A stretch of 35,947 nucleotides of DNA from an uncultured Pseudomonadota bacterium (GTDB lineage: Bacteria > Pseudomonadota > Alphaproteobacteria > Rs-D84). Under the pieces are notes generated by a model. The model was not told the DNA's origin. It ran no database searches and saw only the letters and a list, made by a program, of their open reading frames with translations. The translations under genes were made by a program, and so were the position numbers. Every line of letters begins with the position of its first letter. Position 1 is the stretch's first letter. The stretch covers positions 1-35,947 of the forward strand of contig CASDTC010000009.1 in NCBI GenBank assembly GCA_949283535.1. Reading direction: 5' to 3'. This document shows positions 24,628 to 32,442 of this stretch, piece after piece.

Positions 24628-25503
24628 ATGAAAATTGCGAATATATATGTTGGACTTGTATTTTTATGCGTGTGCGGCATGTCACACGCCACCAGTTTAT
24701 TAACCCCACAATCATTTCCAACAAACGCAAATAATTTAAATTTTATCCAGGATGTTCAATTACAGTCTGCGGCATATGAACCATGGGAATCAGAATACGA
24801 TTCTGATGGGCGATGCATATCTGGGTGTCTGTACCCGGGAATAACAATCGCCAAAGAATTACAGTCGCTGGAACAAAATACAAACGCGGCAAATGCGGCA
24901 ATCACGCCATCAGAATGGGCGTCGTTATATGCACAATACGCAAATTCTGTCGGTATTATGCAACCAAATGGACAGCAGCCCCAAAATCCTGTATCAATAA
25001 TCGTGGATAATATTTCAAATATACCGATTATCCAGGATACCCAACCCACACATCCAACGCAACAATTATGCACCCCGCGTCAAAATGCAATCCCCGTATC
25101 ACAGTCAAAGCCATTGGGTGAACCATTGCTGGGGCGTCCGCGTATAACATCACCATATGGCGAACGCATTCATCCGGTAACCGGTCGGCGTTCTGTTCAT
25201 CGTGGTATTGATTTTGCCGCGACAACTGGAACCACAGTGTTTTCGCCTGCGTCTGGTACAGTTGCTGATGTTTGGACAGATGCAACATGTGGCAATGGTC
25301 TGCGTATTACGCATTCTGATGGATATGAAACTGTTTATTGCCATCTTAGCCAATCGTTGGTGAAACAGGGCGAACATGTTGATGCCGGATGCAGCGTTGC
25401 GAAAACCGGCAATTCTGGTCGTACAACCGGACCGCATTTGCATTATGGGATAAAATATAATGGTCAATATATCGATCCAACCAAAATGGTTGGTCGGGGC
25501 TAG
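24628..25503 (+). CDS. M23 family murein endopeptidase
   Basis: A 291-residue exported protein (signal peptide ANIYVGLVFLCVCGMSHA). An N-terminal variable region of about 160 residues with paired cysteines precedes the LytM/M23 domain, where all zinc ligands are present: HRGIDFA (His and Asp, about residue 192) and GPHLHYG (HxH, about 272). Such enzymes cut peptide cross-links, or activate amidases if inactive; this one looks active. A TATAAT sits 9 bases before the ATG. Its TAG stop overlaps the stop of the convergent smr gene within one CTAG. Confidence 0.9.
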   Translation: MKIANIYVGLVFLCVCGMSHATSLLTPQSFPTNANNLNFIQDVQLQSAAYEPWESEYDSDGRCISGCLYPGITIAKELQSLEQNTNAANAAITPSEWASLYAQYANSVGIMQPNGQQPQNPVSIIVDNISNIPIIQDTQPTHPTQQLCTPRQNAIPVSQSKPLGEPLLGRPRITSPYGERIHPVTGRRSVHRGIDFAATTGTTVFSPASGTVADVWTDATCGNGLRITHSDGYETVYCHLSQSLVKQGEHVDAGCSVAKTGNSGRTTGPHLHYGIKYNGQYIDPTKMVGRG

Positions 25504-25871
25504 TTCTTAATTCGTTTAAATTTTACTGCAAAACTGCCATTATTCAGTGGCAATGCAGATATCATATACGGACTTAATAAACTGTCGCGTGCCCATTGTT
25601 GAAATTTAATTTTTAATATACCGCTGGCACCGGTAATAATTGTTGCATTGCGTACACCAGATTTTGCCAATTGCATTATTTCATTCCATGCCTGTTCTTC
25701 GGTTTTATTGTGTAAATCCAAAACAGCATGTTTGGGTAATGGCGCGGGCGCCACAGGAATCAGTGTTGCCAGATGTAAATCTGTGCGTACACTGCGGCGT
25801 ACCATATTTTCATCTGGTATAAAATCAGTGTTTAACATGCGTTCAATATCTGTATCAGATAACTGTTTCAT
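25500..25871 (-). CDS. Smr domain protein
   Basis: A 123-residue stand-alone Smr (MutS2 C-terminal-like) domain. The signature LDLHNKTEEQAW (LDLH, about residue 51) and the ITGASGILKIKFQQWARDSL motif (family TGxG, here TGASG) are present, followed by the ALPLNNGSFAVKFKR strand. Smr domains are endonucleases or nucleic-acid binders. The usual glycine after LDLH is Asn here. It follows bamD by 5 bases on the same strand and is probably translated from the same mRNA. Confidence 0.85.
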   Translation of the reverse strand: MKQLSDTDIERMLNTDFIPDENMVRRSVRTDLHLATLIPVAPAPLPKHAVLDLHNKTEEQAWNEIMQLAKSGVRNATIITGASGILKIKFQQWARDSLLSPYMISALPLNNGSFAVKFKRIKN

Positions 25872-25876
25872 AAAAT

Positions 25877-26635
25877 TTATTCTTTTTTACCAGAATCAAA
25901 ATCTGCGGGTGCTTTATCTAATTTTTTTGTCCATTCATTTTCTGGGAAATTCGTGCGCAACATTTCCGCATATCCGCGTGCCTGTTCTGGCAATCCAATT
26001 GCGGTATAGCATTCGGTTAATCTGTATAATGCCTCTGGCGTCATGACTGTTTCTTGGGCGGTTTGCACAATTGATTGCAGACGCGAAATTGCACTGGGCC
26101 AATTTTCGCGTGCCATATCCGCACGGGCAGAATACATGACCTTGCCCGCGATATAATTTTTTAAGATAATAATTTTATTTTCTGCATTTTTTGCATATTT
26201 TGAATTTGGAAATCTGTCGACCAATTGTTGAAATTGTTGTAATGCATATGCCGACATTCCTGGTTCACGGCGAACATCGCTGACCTGGCGATAATAGCAC
26301 ATTCCACGCAAATACAGAATATATGGAACATCTGGATGCCCAGGGTGAAAGCGCATAAATCTGTCTGCGGCTAAAATTGCACCGGCAAAATCACCGTCCA
26401 TATAATATGAATATGCCGACATCACCAATGCATCTGCCGCCCATGGACTGGATGGATATTGATTTTCTGCCTTGGTAAATTCCTGGGCGGCTTCTTCATA
26501 ATTTTCATCATTAAATTCATCATATGCATTTTTATATATTTCATTCAGCGGTTGCATAACCTCTATTTCATTATCTGTGCCGGCGCACGCCGTCAACATT
26601 GCGGTTAATCCAAATATAATGAACAGTTTTTTCAT
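25877..26635 (-). CDS. bamD: outer-membrane assembly lipoprotein BamD
   Basis: A 252-residue lipoprotein from the ATG giving MKKLFIIFGLTAMLTAC (lipobox Cys 17). It has the TPR-like repeats of BamD/ComL: IYKNAYDEFNDENYEEAAQEFTKAENQYPSSPWAADAL, DGDFAGAILAADRFMRFHPGHPDVPYILYLRGMCYY, ALQQFQQLVDRFPNSKYAKNAENKI, and a later RLTECYTAIGLPEQARGYAEML. BamD is the essential partner of BamA in folding outer-membrane barrels, of which at least four are encoded in this window. It is divergent from murJ, with overlapping promoters. Confidence 0.94.
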   Translation of the reverse strand: MKKLFIIFGLTAMLTACAGTDNEIEVMQPLNEIYKNAYDEFNDENYEEAAQEFTKAENQYPSSPWAADALVMSAYSYYMDGDFAGAILAADRFMRFHPGHPDVPYILYLRGMCYYRQVSDVRREPGMSAYALQQFQQLVDRFPNSKYAKNAENKIIILKNYIAGKVMYSARADMARENWPSAISRLQSIVQTAQETVMTPEALYRLTECYTAIGLPEQARGYAEMLRTNFPENEWTKKLDKAPADFDSGKKE

Positions 26636-26651
26636 TGTCTTTATTCCTGTC

Positions 26652-26681
26652 TTGATTTTATTATTCAAAGGTGAGTATAAT
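26652..26681 (+). promoter_or_regulatory. murJ promoter, leaderless
   Basis: TTGATT (26652-26657), 18-bp spacer, TATAAT (26676-26681), then 7 bases to ATG. Confidence 0.65.
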
Positions 26682-26702
26682 CGAAACTATGAAACTAGGC
26701 AA
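26674..26702 (-). promoter_or_regulatory. bamD promoter overlapping the murJ promoter
   Basis: Minus strand TTGCCT (26697-26702, inside murJ), 17-bp spacer, TATACT (26674-26679). The two -10 boxes share four bases. Confidence 0.6.
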
Positions 26703-28149
26703 ACATATTTTCGGTGTTGGCGTTATGACTGGAATCAGTCGCGTCTTTGGTTTTATTCGTGATTTGTTAATCGCGCATGTATTTGGGGCGGGTCGCCTGT
26801 CTGATATATTCTTGGCGGCGTTCAAATTACCGAATCTGTTTCGCGATTTGCTGGGCGAAGGTGCATTGTCGTCAATATTTATTCCGATGTACACGGATCG
26901 GAAAAAGGATGAAAATTTTGCCAAAAATGTATTTTCTTGGTTAATGGTAATATTGTTGGGGATAACAATATTATTTGAAATATTCATGCCATTGGTTGTA
27001 TGGATTCTGGCGCCCGGATTTGCCGATGATCCCGGCAAAATGGGACAGACTGTCATTATATCCAGAATAATGTTCTGGTATGTAATCTTTATCTGTGCAT
27101 CGGCGTTTTTGTCGGCAATTTTAAATGCTTTTTCGCGGTTTATGTTGGTCGCATTTATGCCGGTACTGTTGAACATAATGCTGATTGGTGCGTTATTACT
27201 GGCGGCATTTTTTGCCCCGACAACAGTATTGTATATAATGGCATTTACGGTCGTTTTGTCTGGGATTATACAATTTTCAATTTTATGGCATCGTATACGA
27301 CAGCGGCATTTTGGTTTACGGTTAATTGTGCCGCGTTGGACGCCGGGTATAAAAAGCATGTTCAAGCGGCTGGGAATCAGCATTATTGGAAATGGTTTTT
27401 ATCAGATAACAATAATTGTTGGCACATTGGTTGCCAGTTTTGAAAATGGTGCGGTTTCATGGCTGTATTATTCTGATCGTATGGTTCAATTGCCGTTTGC
27501 GTTAATTGGACTGGCGGTTGGTACGGTTTTAATGTCGTCTATATCAAATGCGCTGGCAGATAAAAATATGCGCAGTGTTTATATTCAACAAAATTCATCA
27601 ATGCGCCGTTCAATGATGTTTATTGTGCCGTGCGTTGTCGGATTGTTTGTATTGGCAGAACCAATAATAAAATATTTGTTTGAATATGGCGCATGGACGC
27701 CAGAATCAACCCATGCGGTTGCATTGGCAATAATGATCCAGGTATTGGTTTTACCGGCAATGATGATCAGCCAGATTTACAGCAAAACATTATATGCATC
27801 CCAGGATGTTCGTACGCCAGTAAAAACCAGCATGATTTCATTGGCGGTTGCCGCTGTAATATATGTTGCGGCATTTCCTTTTGTTGGCTATCTGGCAATT
27901 CCTGTTGGTATTGTTATCAGCGGTTATTTAAAGAATTACTTGCTGGGGCGTGCATGCCGCCGTCGTGCATTGATTCATACAGAATTGCGTACAGTGCGTG
28001 CAATTGTGGCATTCTTTGTGTTGGCAATCGCGCTTGGGGCGGGGCTGTGGTTTATTCCAATAACCAGTATATGGATGTTGTTCATTGCGATTGGTGCATA
28101 TGGAATTATATACCTGCCAATTGCATATATAATTGAACGAAAAATATAG
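26689..28149 (+). CDS. murJ: lipid II flippase MurJ
   Basis: A 486-residue polytopic inner-membrane protein of the MOP superfamily, moving lipid II to the periplasmic side for peptidoglycan synthesis. Start chosen at ATG 26689; an upstream GTG in frame would include the -10 box. MTGISRVFGFIRDLLIAHVFGAGRLSDIFLAAFKLPNLFRDLLGEGALSSIFIPMY is the MurJ signature with conserved Arg residues. About 13-14 hydrophobic segments follow, with the GRACRRRALIH loop near the C-terminus. It is unlinked to other mur genes but neighbours bamD and rlpA, an envelope cluster. Confidence 0.95.
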   Translation: MKLGKHIFGVGVMTGISRVFGFIRDLLIAHVFGAGRLSDIFLAAFKLPNLFRDLLGEGALSSIFIPMYTDRKKDENFAKNVFSWLMVILLGITILFEIFMPLVVWILAPGFADDPGKMGQTVIISRIMFWYVIFICASAFLSAILNAFSRFMLVAFMPVLLNIMLIGALLLAAFFAPTTVLYIMAFTVVLSGIIQFSILWHRIRQRHFGLRLIVPRWTPGIKSMFKRLGISIIGNGFYQITIIVGTLVASFENGAVSWLYYSDRMVQLPFALIGLAVGTVLMSSISNALADKNMRSVYIQQNSSMRRSMMFIVPCVVGLFVLAEPIIKYLFEYGAWTPESTHAVALAIMIQVLVLPAMMISQIYSKTLYASQDVRTPVKTSMISLAVAAVIYVAAFPFVGYLAIPVGIVISGYLKNYLLGRACRRRALIHTELRTVRAIVAFFVLAIALGAGLWFIPITSIWMLFIAIGAYGIIYLPIAYIIERKI

Positions 28150-28160
28150 TCAAAATAAAG

Positions 28161-28189
28161 TTGAAAGCGGACTTTTTATATGATAAAAT
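28161..28189 (+). promoter_or_regulatory. rlpA promoter
   Basis: TTGAAA (28161-28166), 17-bp spacer, TAAAAT (28184-28189), giving a leader of about 22 bases that contains AAGGAG. Confidence 0.6.
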
Positions 28190-28217
28190 CTGTATTAAGA
28201 ATGTAAGGAGTCCCACA

Positions 28218-29153
28218 ATGAAGAAAGTAATATCACTGGCTGTTCTGGCGGCGGTTGTTTCTGGCTGTACTGATTTAAGTACAACAGACACCAGTTCCAT
28301 GAACGGATACGGCGCTGATGGTTTCGGCGAAGAAACACTGGTTACAACAGATACATCGGCGCAATCACTGAATAATACATACTTGCTGGCGCCGGCACCA
28401 AAATATTATGTTGGCAGTGCGTACAAGGTCGAAGATGTTCAATATATCCCGGTCGAAGATTTAACATATAATCAAACTGGTATCGCGGGCATTATTCCGG
28501 CGGAATTAAATGGCACAAAAACCAGCAATGGTGAAGTTTTTGATATGAATCAAATGGTCGCAACCAGTAAAACATTACCGTTGCCGACAATTGCGCGTGT
28601 AACAAATTTGGATAATGGTCAATCGGTTGTTGTTCGTGTTAATAATCGTGGGCCGTTTGTAAATACGCGTATTATGGATTTATCCCCAGCGGCGGCACAA
28701 AGAATTGGCATGAATGGTCAGACCAAGGTTCAAGTCCAGGTTATGGCAAATGAATCAATCGCAGTTAAAAATGCAACAATTGGCGCAACAACACCGGCGA
28801 CAACGGTTCAACCACAACCTGTTGCACAACAACCGATGCAAACAGTTGAAACAACAACTGTTGTAACGACAACCCAGGCACCTGGCACAACAGCCGTTGC
28901 GCCGGCATCTGGTGGTGAATACAGTGTCCAGGTCGCTGCATTCTATGGTCAAGACAGTGCCGATGCATTGGCGGCGCGTATGCGTAAATATGGCAATGCC
29001 ACAGTTATCTTGGATGGCGATTTATACAAGGTTCGTATCGTGAATCTGGATGCGTCCCAGGCGCGCAGTGTAATTGATGCGTTGCGTACAAACGAAGGCA
29101 TGGCGCCCGGATTATTACGAAACGGTCGTTGGGTAAATGCCGACAGTATTTAA
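28218..29153 (+). CDS. rlpA: RlpA-like septal lipoprotein (DPBB plus SPOR)
   Basis: A 311-residue lipoprotein with lipobox VSGC (Cys 17) and an AAGGAG ribosome site. A double-psi beta-barrel domain (about 90-175: GIAGIIPAELNGTKTSNGEVFDMNQMVATSKTLPLPTIARVTNLDNGQSVVVRVNNRGPF) is followed by a Thr/Gln/Pro-rich linker (195-235) and a C-terminal SPOR domain (GGEYSVQVAAFYGQDSADALAARM) that binds denuded septal glycan. The active RlpA lytic transglycosylases read AAHKTLP and NDRGPF; here these are ATSKTLP and NNRGPF, so the catalytic His and Asp are replaced. It probably acts as a structural septal binder. The gene is monocistronic. Confidence 0.91.
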   Translation: MKKVISLAVLAAVVSGCTDLSTTDTSSMNGYGADGFGEETLVTTDTSAQSLNNTYLLAPAPKYYVGSAYKVEDVQYIPVEDLTYNQTGIAGIIPAELNGTKTSNGEVFDMNQMVATSKTLPLPTIARVTNLDNGQSVVVRVNNRGPFVNTRIMDLSPAAAQRIGMNGQTKVQVQVMANESIAVKNATIGATTPATTVQPQPVAQQPMQTVETTTVVTTTQAPGTTAVAPASGGEYSVQVAAFYGQDSADALAARMRKYGNATVILDGDLYKVRIVNLDASQARSVIDALRTNEGMAPGLLRNGRWVNADSI

Positions 29154-29178
29154 AAATCGCCCAAATGGGCGATTTTTT
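29154..29178 (+). terminator. intrinsic terminator of rlpA
   Basis: AATCGCCC (29155-29162), loop AAAT, GGGCGATT (29167-29174), then T-run. Confidence 0.87.
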
Positions 29179-29251
29179 ATTTATATATTTCATATAAAAC
29201 AATAACTCTTTTTTATGGAAAGATGCCTGTAAAAAGTGATATAATGTAATT

Positions 29252-29422
29252 AACCCAGTGGAAATACTGGGCTGGGGCGTCGAAACCCTTATCTAACGTG
29301 TTCGGTATGAACAAAACACTCCAACATTGGTTGGAGGGTGGCTGAATATATTGAATAAGCACGCTATTTCGTTAGATGTAGTTTCGAACCTCCAACCGCT
29401 TGAATGTTTCAGCGGTTTTTTT
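29252..29422 (+). ncRNA. structured RNA, copy B of a two-copy family
   Basis: An extended -10 promoter (TG-A-TATAAT, 29240-29245) precedes it. Helices correspond one to one with copy A at 9902-10074: 5' hairpin CCCAGT/ACTGGG (29254-29271); P1 TCGAAAC (29280-29286) with GTTTCGA (29381-29387); P2 ATCTAACG (29291-29298) with CGTTAGAT (29370-29377); inner hairpin CTCCAAC-ATTG-GTTGGAG (29319-29336); the 27-nt identical core 29341-29367; then a terminator. GGTTGGAGG (29329-29337) is complementary to CCTCCAACC (29389-29397) at the terminator. It ends about 14 bases before the cysteine-rich protein gene, so it may act as an attenuating leader; an independent sRNA is the alternative. Confidence 0.8.
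29394..29422 (+). terminator. intrinsic terminator of RNA copy B
   Basis: AACCGC (29394-29399) pairs with GCGGTT (29412-29417), extended by TGAA/TTCA, and followed by seven T. Immediately downstream is the GGGGGAT ribosome site of the next gene. Confidence 0.85.
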
Positions 29423-29435
29423 CGGGGGATAATTT

Positions 29436-31394
29436 ATGTTCGGTCGTACCATTTTTATTACAATTGCGATATTTATATTTTCGATTTCTGTTGCGTGCGC
29501 AATCACATGTGATTCCAATCAATATACGGACGGTGAATATTGTTATACATGTCCGGCGAATGCAACATGTGATGGAACAAATTTTACATGTGTTGATGGA
29601 TGGTATAAAAACGGCGGAATATGTGAACATTGCGCGGTTGAAAATGCGTCTTGTACAGGACCAGATGATTATACTTGCTGGGCTGGGTATTATGATGAAA
29701 ATGGCGTCTGTAATGCATGCCCAGAAAATGCAACATGCAATGGTGGCATTGAATATTTTCATTGTAATTCTGGTTATTATAAGTATCAAAGTACATGTTT
29801 GTCTTGTGCCGGGCATATATGTGATGGTGATATATTAATTAGTTGTGGGGACGGCTATCGTTTACATTATAATAAGTGTGAAAAATGCGCTACACATCAT
29901 TATTGCCCGGCTGGAACAACCAGTGTCATATGCAATGGCGGATATTACAAGGACGGGAATGGAAATTGTCAGGAATGTCCAACTGGATATTACTGTCCAT
30001 TGGGGGAATCAAACGGGGCAAATTTATATAATTATTGCGCCCCAGGATATTATCGTACTGGGAACAGTTGTTCTAAATGTGAAAATGATATTGTTTGTCC
30101 TGGGGGAAAAATAGATGACATTGTTTGTCCATCTGGGTTGTACAAGCATGACAATGGGCAATGTCTGGATTATGCGCCTGGCGATTGTGGCGATGCACCA
30201 AATTGCAACCCAGGTTGTTATAATAATGATGGTGAATGTATTGCATGCCATGTTGAAAATGCAACATGTACCAGTGCGAATAATTTTACATGCATGACGG
30301 GATATTATAATACTGGAACATCGTGTAATATATGCCCACAAAATTCCAGTTGTCCAATTGGCACCACACAAATTAATTGTTTGCCCGGATATTATCTGGA
30401 TGGCGATGAATGTCCCCAGTGTGGGAATGAATCCGTATATTGCATTGATAATGTTCGATACGAATGCCCGCAATATGTCCCCGGCAGTTTAGATTCATTT
30501 TTACCCACTGGACACACCGTAATAAATGTTGATGTAATTAATGCATTGCGGCGCCCAATACAAAATACGATAAATGATTGCTCTTTAGAGGCCATCAGAA
30601 TATCTGCCCCACAGGGAAATTATGAAATAAAATGGTCGCGTTGGCAGGATAATTCATACAATGCCAGTATTGTTAATGGCACTAAATATTGGTATTCCGC
30701 AAATCCAGGATATTATTTATCTGATGCATATGGTGTTAATGGAATATTATTTTATCTTAATATAAATCAATGCACAAATGGCGCGGCAAATTCATATTAC
30801 ACCGCCCCCGGTTCAATTGGTGGTAATGATTGCCCATGGATATGCAATGATGGATATTATCGTGATGGCGATGTTTGTTTGGTTTGCCCCGATGGTATGG
30901 AATGCGTTGGTGGCGGAATAATTTGCCCAGCGGGTATGTATGCAAATAAAAATCTGTGTTTACCATGCCCCACCGGATATGTTGATGCCCCAGACGGTGG
31001 CGCCCAATCTGTCAACAGTTGCCAGAAAAGGTGTGGCGGTGGTTATTATATTGCATCGGCGGGGGCTGATGCGTGTGAAAATGTTGGCGCCGGATATTGG
31101 ATTGGTGAAAATTATACTAATTATGGGGCGATTGGTGTGCGAAATGCATGTGGCGGCGCAATGACAACAATTGGTTATGGCCCTGGTGCGGATGATGCGG
31201 GCGATTGTGGGCGTGTGCTGCATATTGGTGATGCGCAAGTATATTTACGCAGCAATCAAATCACCACGCCATCATTAATTGTTCAATATGCCGATAATCT
31301 GTTTTATGGGAATATGAGTACCACAGAACGCGGTAATTTGCGCATACAAATTGGCGATATTGTATATTCTGTGTACGATGATTCAATGCTGTAA
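29436..31394 (+). CDS. secreted cysteine-rich repeat protein
   Basis: A 652-residue exported protein with signal peptide TIFITIAIFIFSISVACA and a GGGGGAT ribosome site. About 15 irregular modules follow of the type C..GYY.....C..CP.....C.G, for example GGYYKDGNGNCQECPTGYYCPLG, resembling TNFR/EGF/GCC2-like cysteine knots. Residues 350-450 form a globular insertion with few cysteines (TVINVDVINALRRPIQNTI...YEIKWSRWQDNSY). The C-terminal 60 residues (LHIGDAQVYLRSNQITTPSLIV...IGDIVYSVYDDSML) form a cysteine-poor end domain. No membrane anchor is visible. A cell-surface or adhesive role is guessed from composition only. RNA copy B sits directly upstream. Confidence 0.85.
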   Translation: MFGRTIFITIAIFIFSISVACAITCDSNQYTDGEYCYTCPANATCDGTNFTCVDGWYKNGGICEHCAVENASCTGPDDYTCWAGYYDENGVCNACPENATCNGGIEYFHCNSGYYKYQSTCLSCAGHICDGDILISCGDGYRLHYNKCEKCATHHYCPAGTTSVICNGGYYKDGNGNCQECPTGYYCPLGESNGANLYNYCAPGYYRTGNSCSKCENDIVCPGGKIDDIVCPSGLYKHDNGQCLDYAPGDCGDAPNCNPGCYNNDGECIACHVENATCTSANNFTCMTGYYNTGTSCNICPQNSSCPIGTTQINCLPGYYLDGDECPQCGNESVYCIDNVRYECPQYVPGSLDSFLPTGHTVINVDVINALRRPIQNTINDCSLEAIRISAPQGNYEIKWSRWQDNSYNASIVNGTKYWYSANPGYYLSDAYGVNGILFYLNINQCTNGAANSYYTAPGSIGGNDCPWICNDGYYRDGDVCLVCPDGMECVGGGIICPAGMYANKNLCLPCPTGYVDAPDGGAQSVNSCQKRCGGGYYIASAGADACENVGAGYWIGENYTNYGAIGVRNACGGAMTTIGYGPGADDAGDCGRVLHIGDAQVYLRSNQITTPSLIVQYADNLFYGNMSTTERGNLRIQIGDIVYSVYDDSML

Positions 31395-31506
31395 GTTTTT
31401 TATGACGCGCCCAGAATGGTTTTTGTTATATTTTTCTTTACCTTTCTGACCATCTGTGGCGCGCCACCCGTTTTACCATATTTTGTAATATTGCATAATA
31501 TTTTTA

Positions 31507-31534
31507 TTCACTTTTACTTTTTGTATGCTATTGT
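31507..31534 (+). promoter_or_regulatory. era promoter, leaderless
   Basis: TTCACT (31507-31512), 16-bp spacer, TATTGT (31529-31534), then 6 bases to ATG 31541. The preceding stretch 31395-31506 shows no other feature. Confidence 0.45.
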
Positions 31535-31540
31535 TTGGGC

Positions 31541-32434
31541 ATGACTGAAACACATTCTGGATTTATTGCAATCGTTGGACCAACGAATGCGGGTAAAAGC
31601 ACACTGATTAACCAAATTATGGGGCGCAAGGTTTCAATTGTATCGCACAAGGTTCAAACCACGCGAACAAACCTGCGCGCGATAAAAATGGTGGGTAATC
31701 GACAATTGATATTTGTCGATACCCCGGGGATATTTCGCCCATCGCGCCGATTGGATCGGGCAATGGTTGGCGCGGCGTTTGATGCAACATCTGATGCAGA
31801 CGCGATATTATTGGTAATTGATGCGCAAAAGGGTATCACCGATACTGTACGCAACCTGGTTGAAAAAATCCGTGGGCATAAAAATTTATTTGTTGCATTG
31901 AACAAGGTTGATGCTGTATCAAAACCGGAATTGTTGCCATTGACCGCGCAAATAAATGAATTGGCATCCCCGCGTGAAATATTTATGATATCCGCACTGA
32001 AAAATGACGGGATAAAACAAATGCTGGATTCGTTGGCTGCGGTTATGCCGGCGGGACCGTATTTGTTTGATGCGCATGATGCGTCCGATGTCCCAGATAA
32101 TTTATATCTGGCGGAATTAACCCGGGAAAAGATTTATAAATATATTCACCAGGAATTACCATATCACATCAATGTTGTAACTGAACGCGTTGATGTTGAT
32201 GACGATGGCGTGTTGGATATATATCAAAAAATCGTGGTGCAAAATGACGCACATAAAAAGATTGTGATTGGTCGGGGTGGCGCGCAATTAAAGAAAATTG
32301 GCACTGCTGCACGCCATGATATCCAAGATCAATGGGGGGTAAACGCGCGATTGCATTTATTTGTTCGCGTGGAACCAGATTGGGAAAATACGGCTGAAAA
32401 CTATACAGACCAGGGATTGGAGTTTAAAAAATAA
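31541..32434 (+). CDS. era: GTPase Era
   Basis: A 297-residue GTPase that binds 16S rRNA and assists 30S maturation. G motifs in order: GPTNAGKST (G1), QTTRTNLRA (G2), DTPGIF (G3), NKVD (G4) and SALKNDG (G5). A C-terminal KH domain (TREKIYKYIHQELPYHINVV through VIGRGGAQLKKIGTAARHDIQ) binds RNA. ATG 31541 is preferred over an upstream TTG two codons earlier because it fits the promoter. It is 8 bases upstream of queA. It is separated from rnc, with which it often forms an operon. Confidence 0.95.
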   Translation: MTETHSGFIAIVGPTNAGKSTLINQIMGRKVSIVSHKVQTTRTNLRAIKMVGNRQLIFVDTPGIFRPSRRLDRAMVGAAFDATSDADAILLVIDAQKGITDTVRNLVEKIRGHKNLFVALNKVDAVSKPELLPLTAQINELASPREIFMISALKNDGIKQMLDSLAAVMPAGPYLFDAHDASDVPDNLYLAELTREKIYKYIHQELPYHINVVTERVDVDDDGVLDIYQKIVVQNDAHKKIVIGRGGAQLKKIGTAARHDIQDQWGVNARLHLFVRVEPDWENTAENYTDQGLEFKK

Positions 32435-32442
32435 CATTTACA

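Noticed and set aside
29409..29816. Antisense frames over the cysteine-rich repeats
   Set aside because: Cysteine-rich periodic sequence produces open antisense frames; no start signal or plausible protein.
31400..31475. Possible further tRNA-Arg 3'-end remnant (minus strand TTCTGGGCGCG, and a GGCGCGCC palindrome nearby)
   Set aside because: The match is only about a dozen bases with a mismatch and no T-arm; more likely chance.
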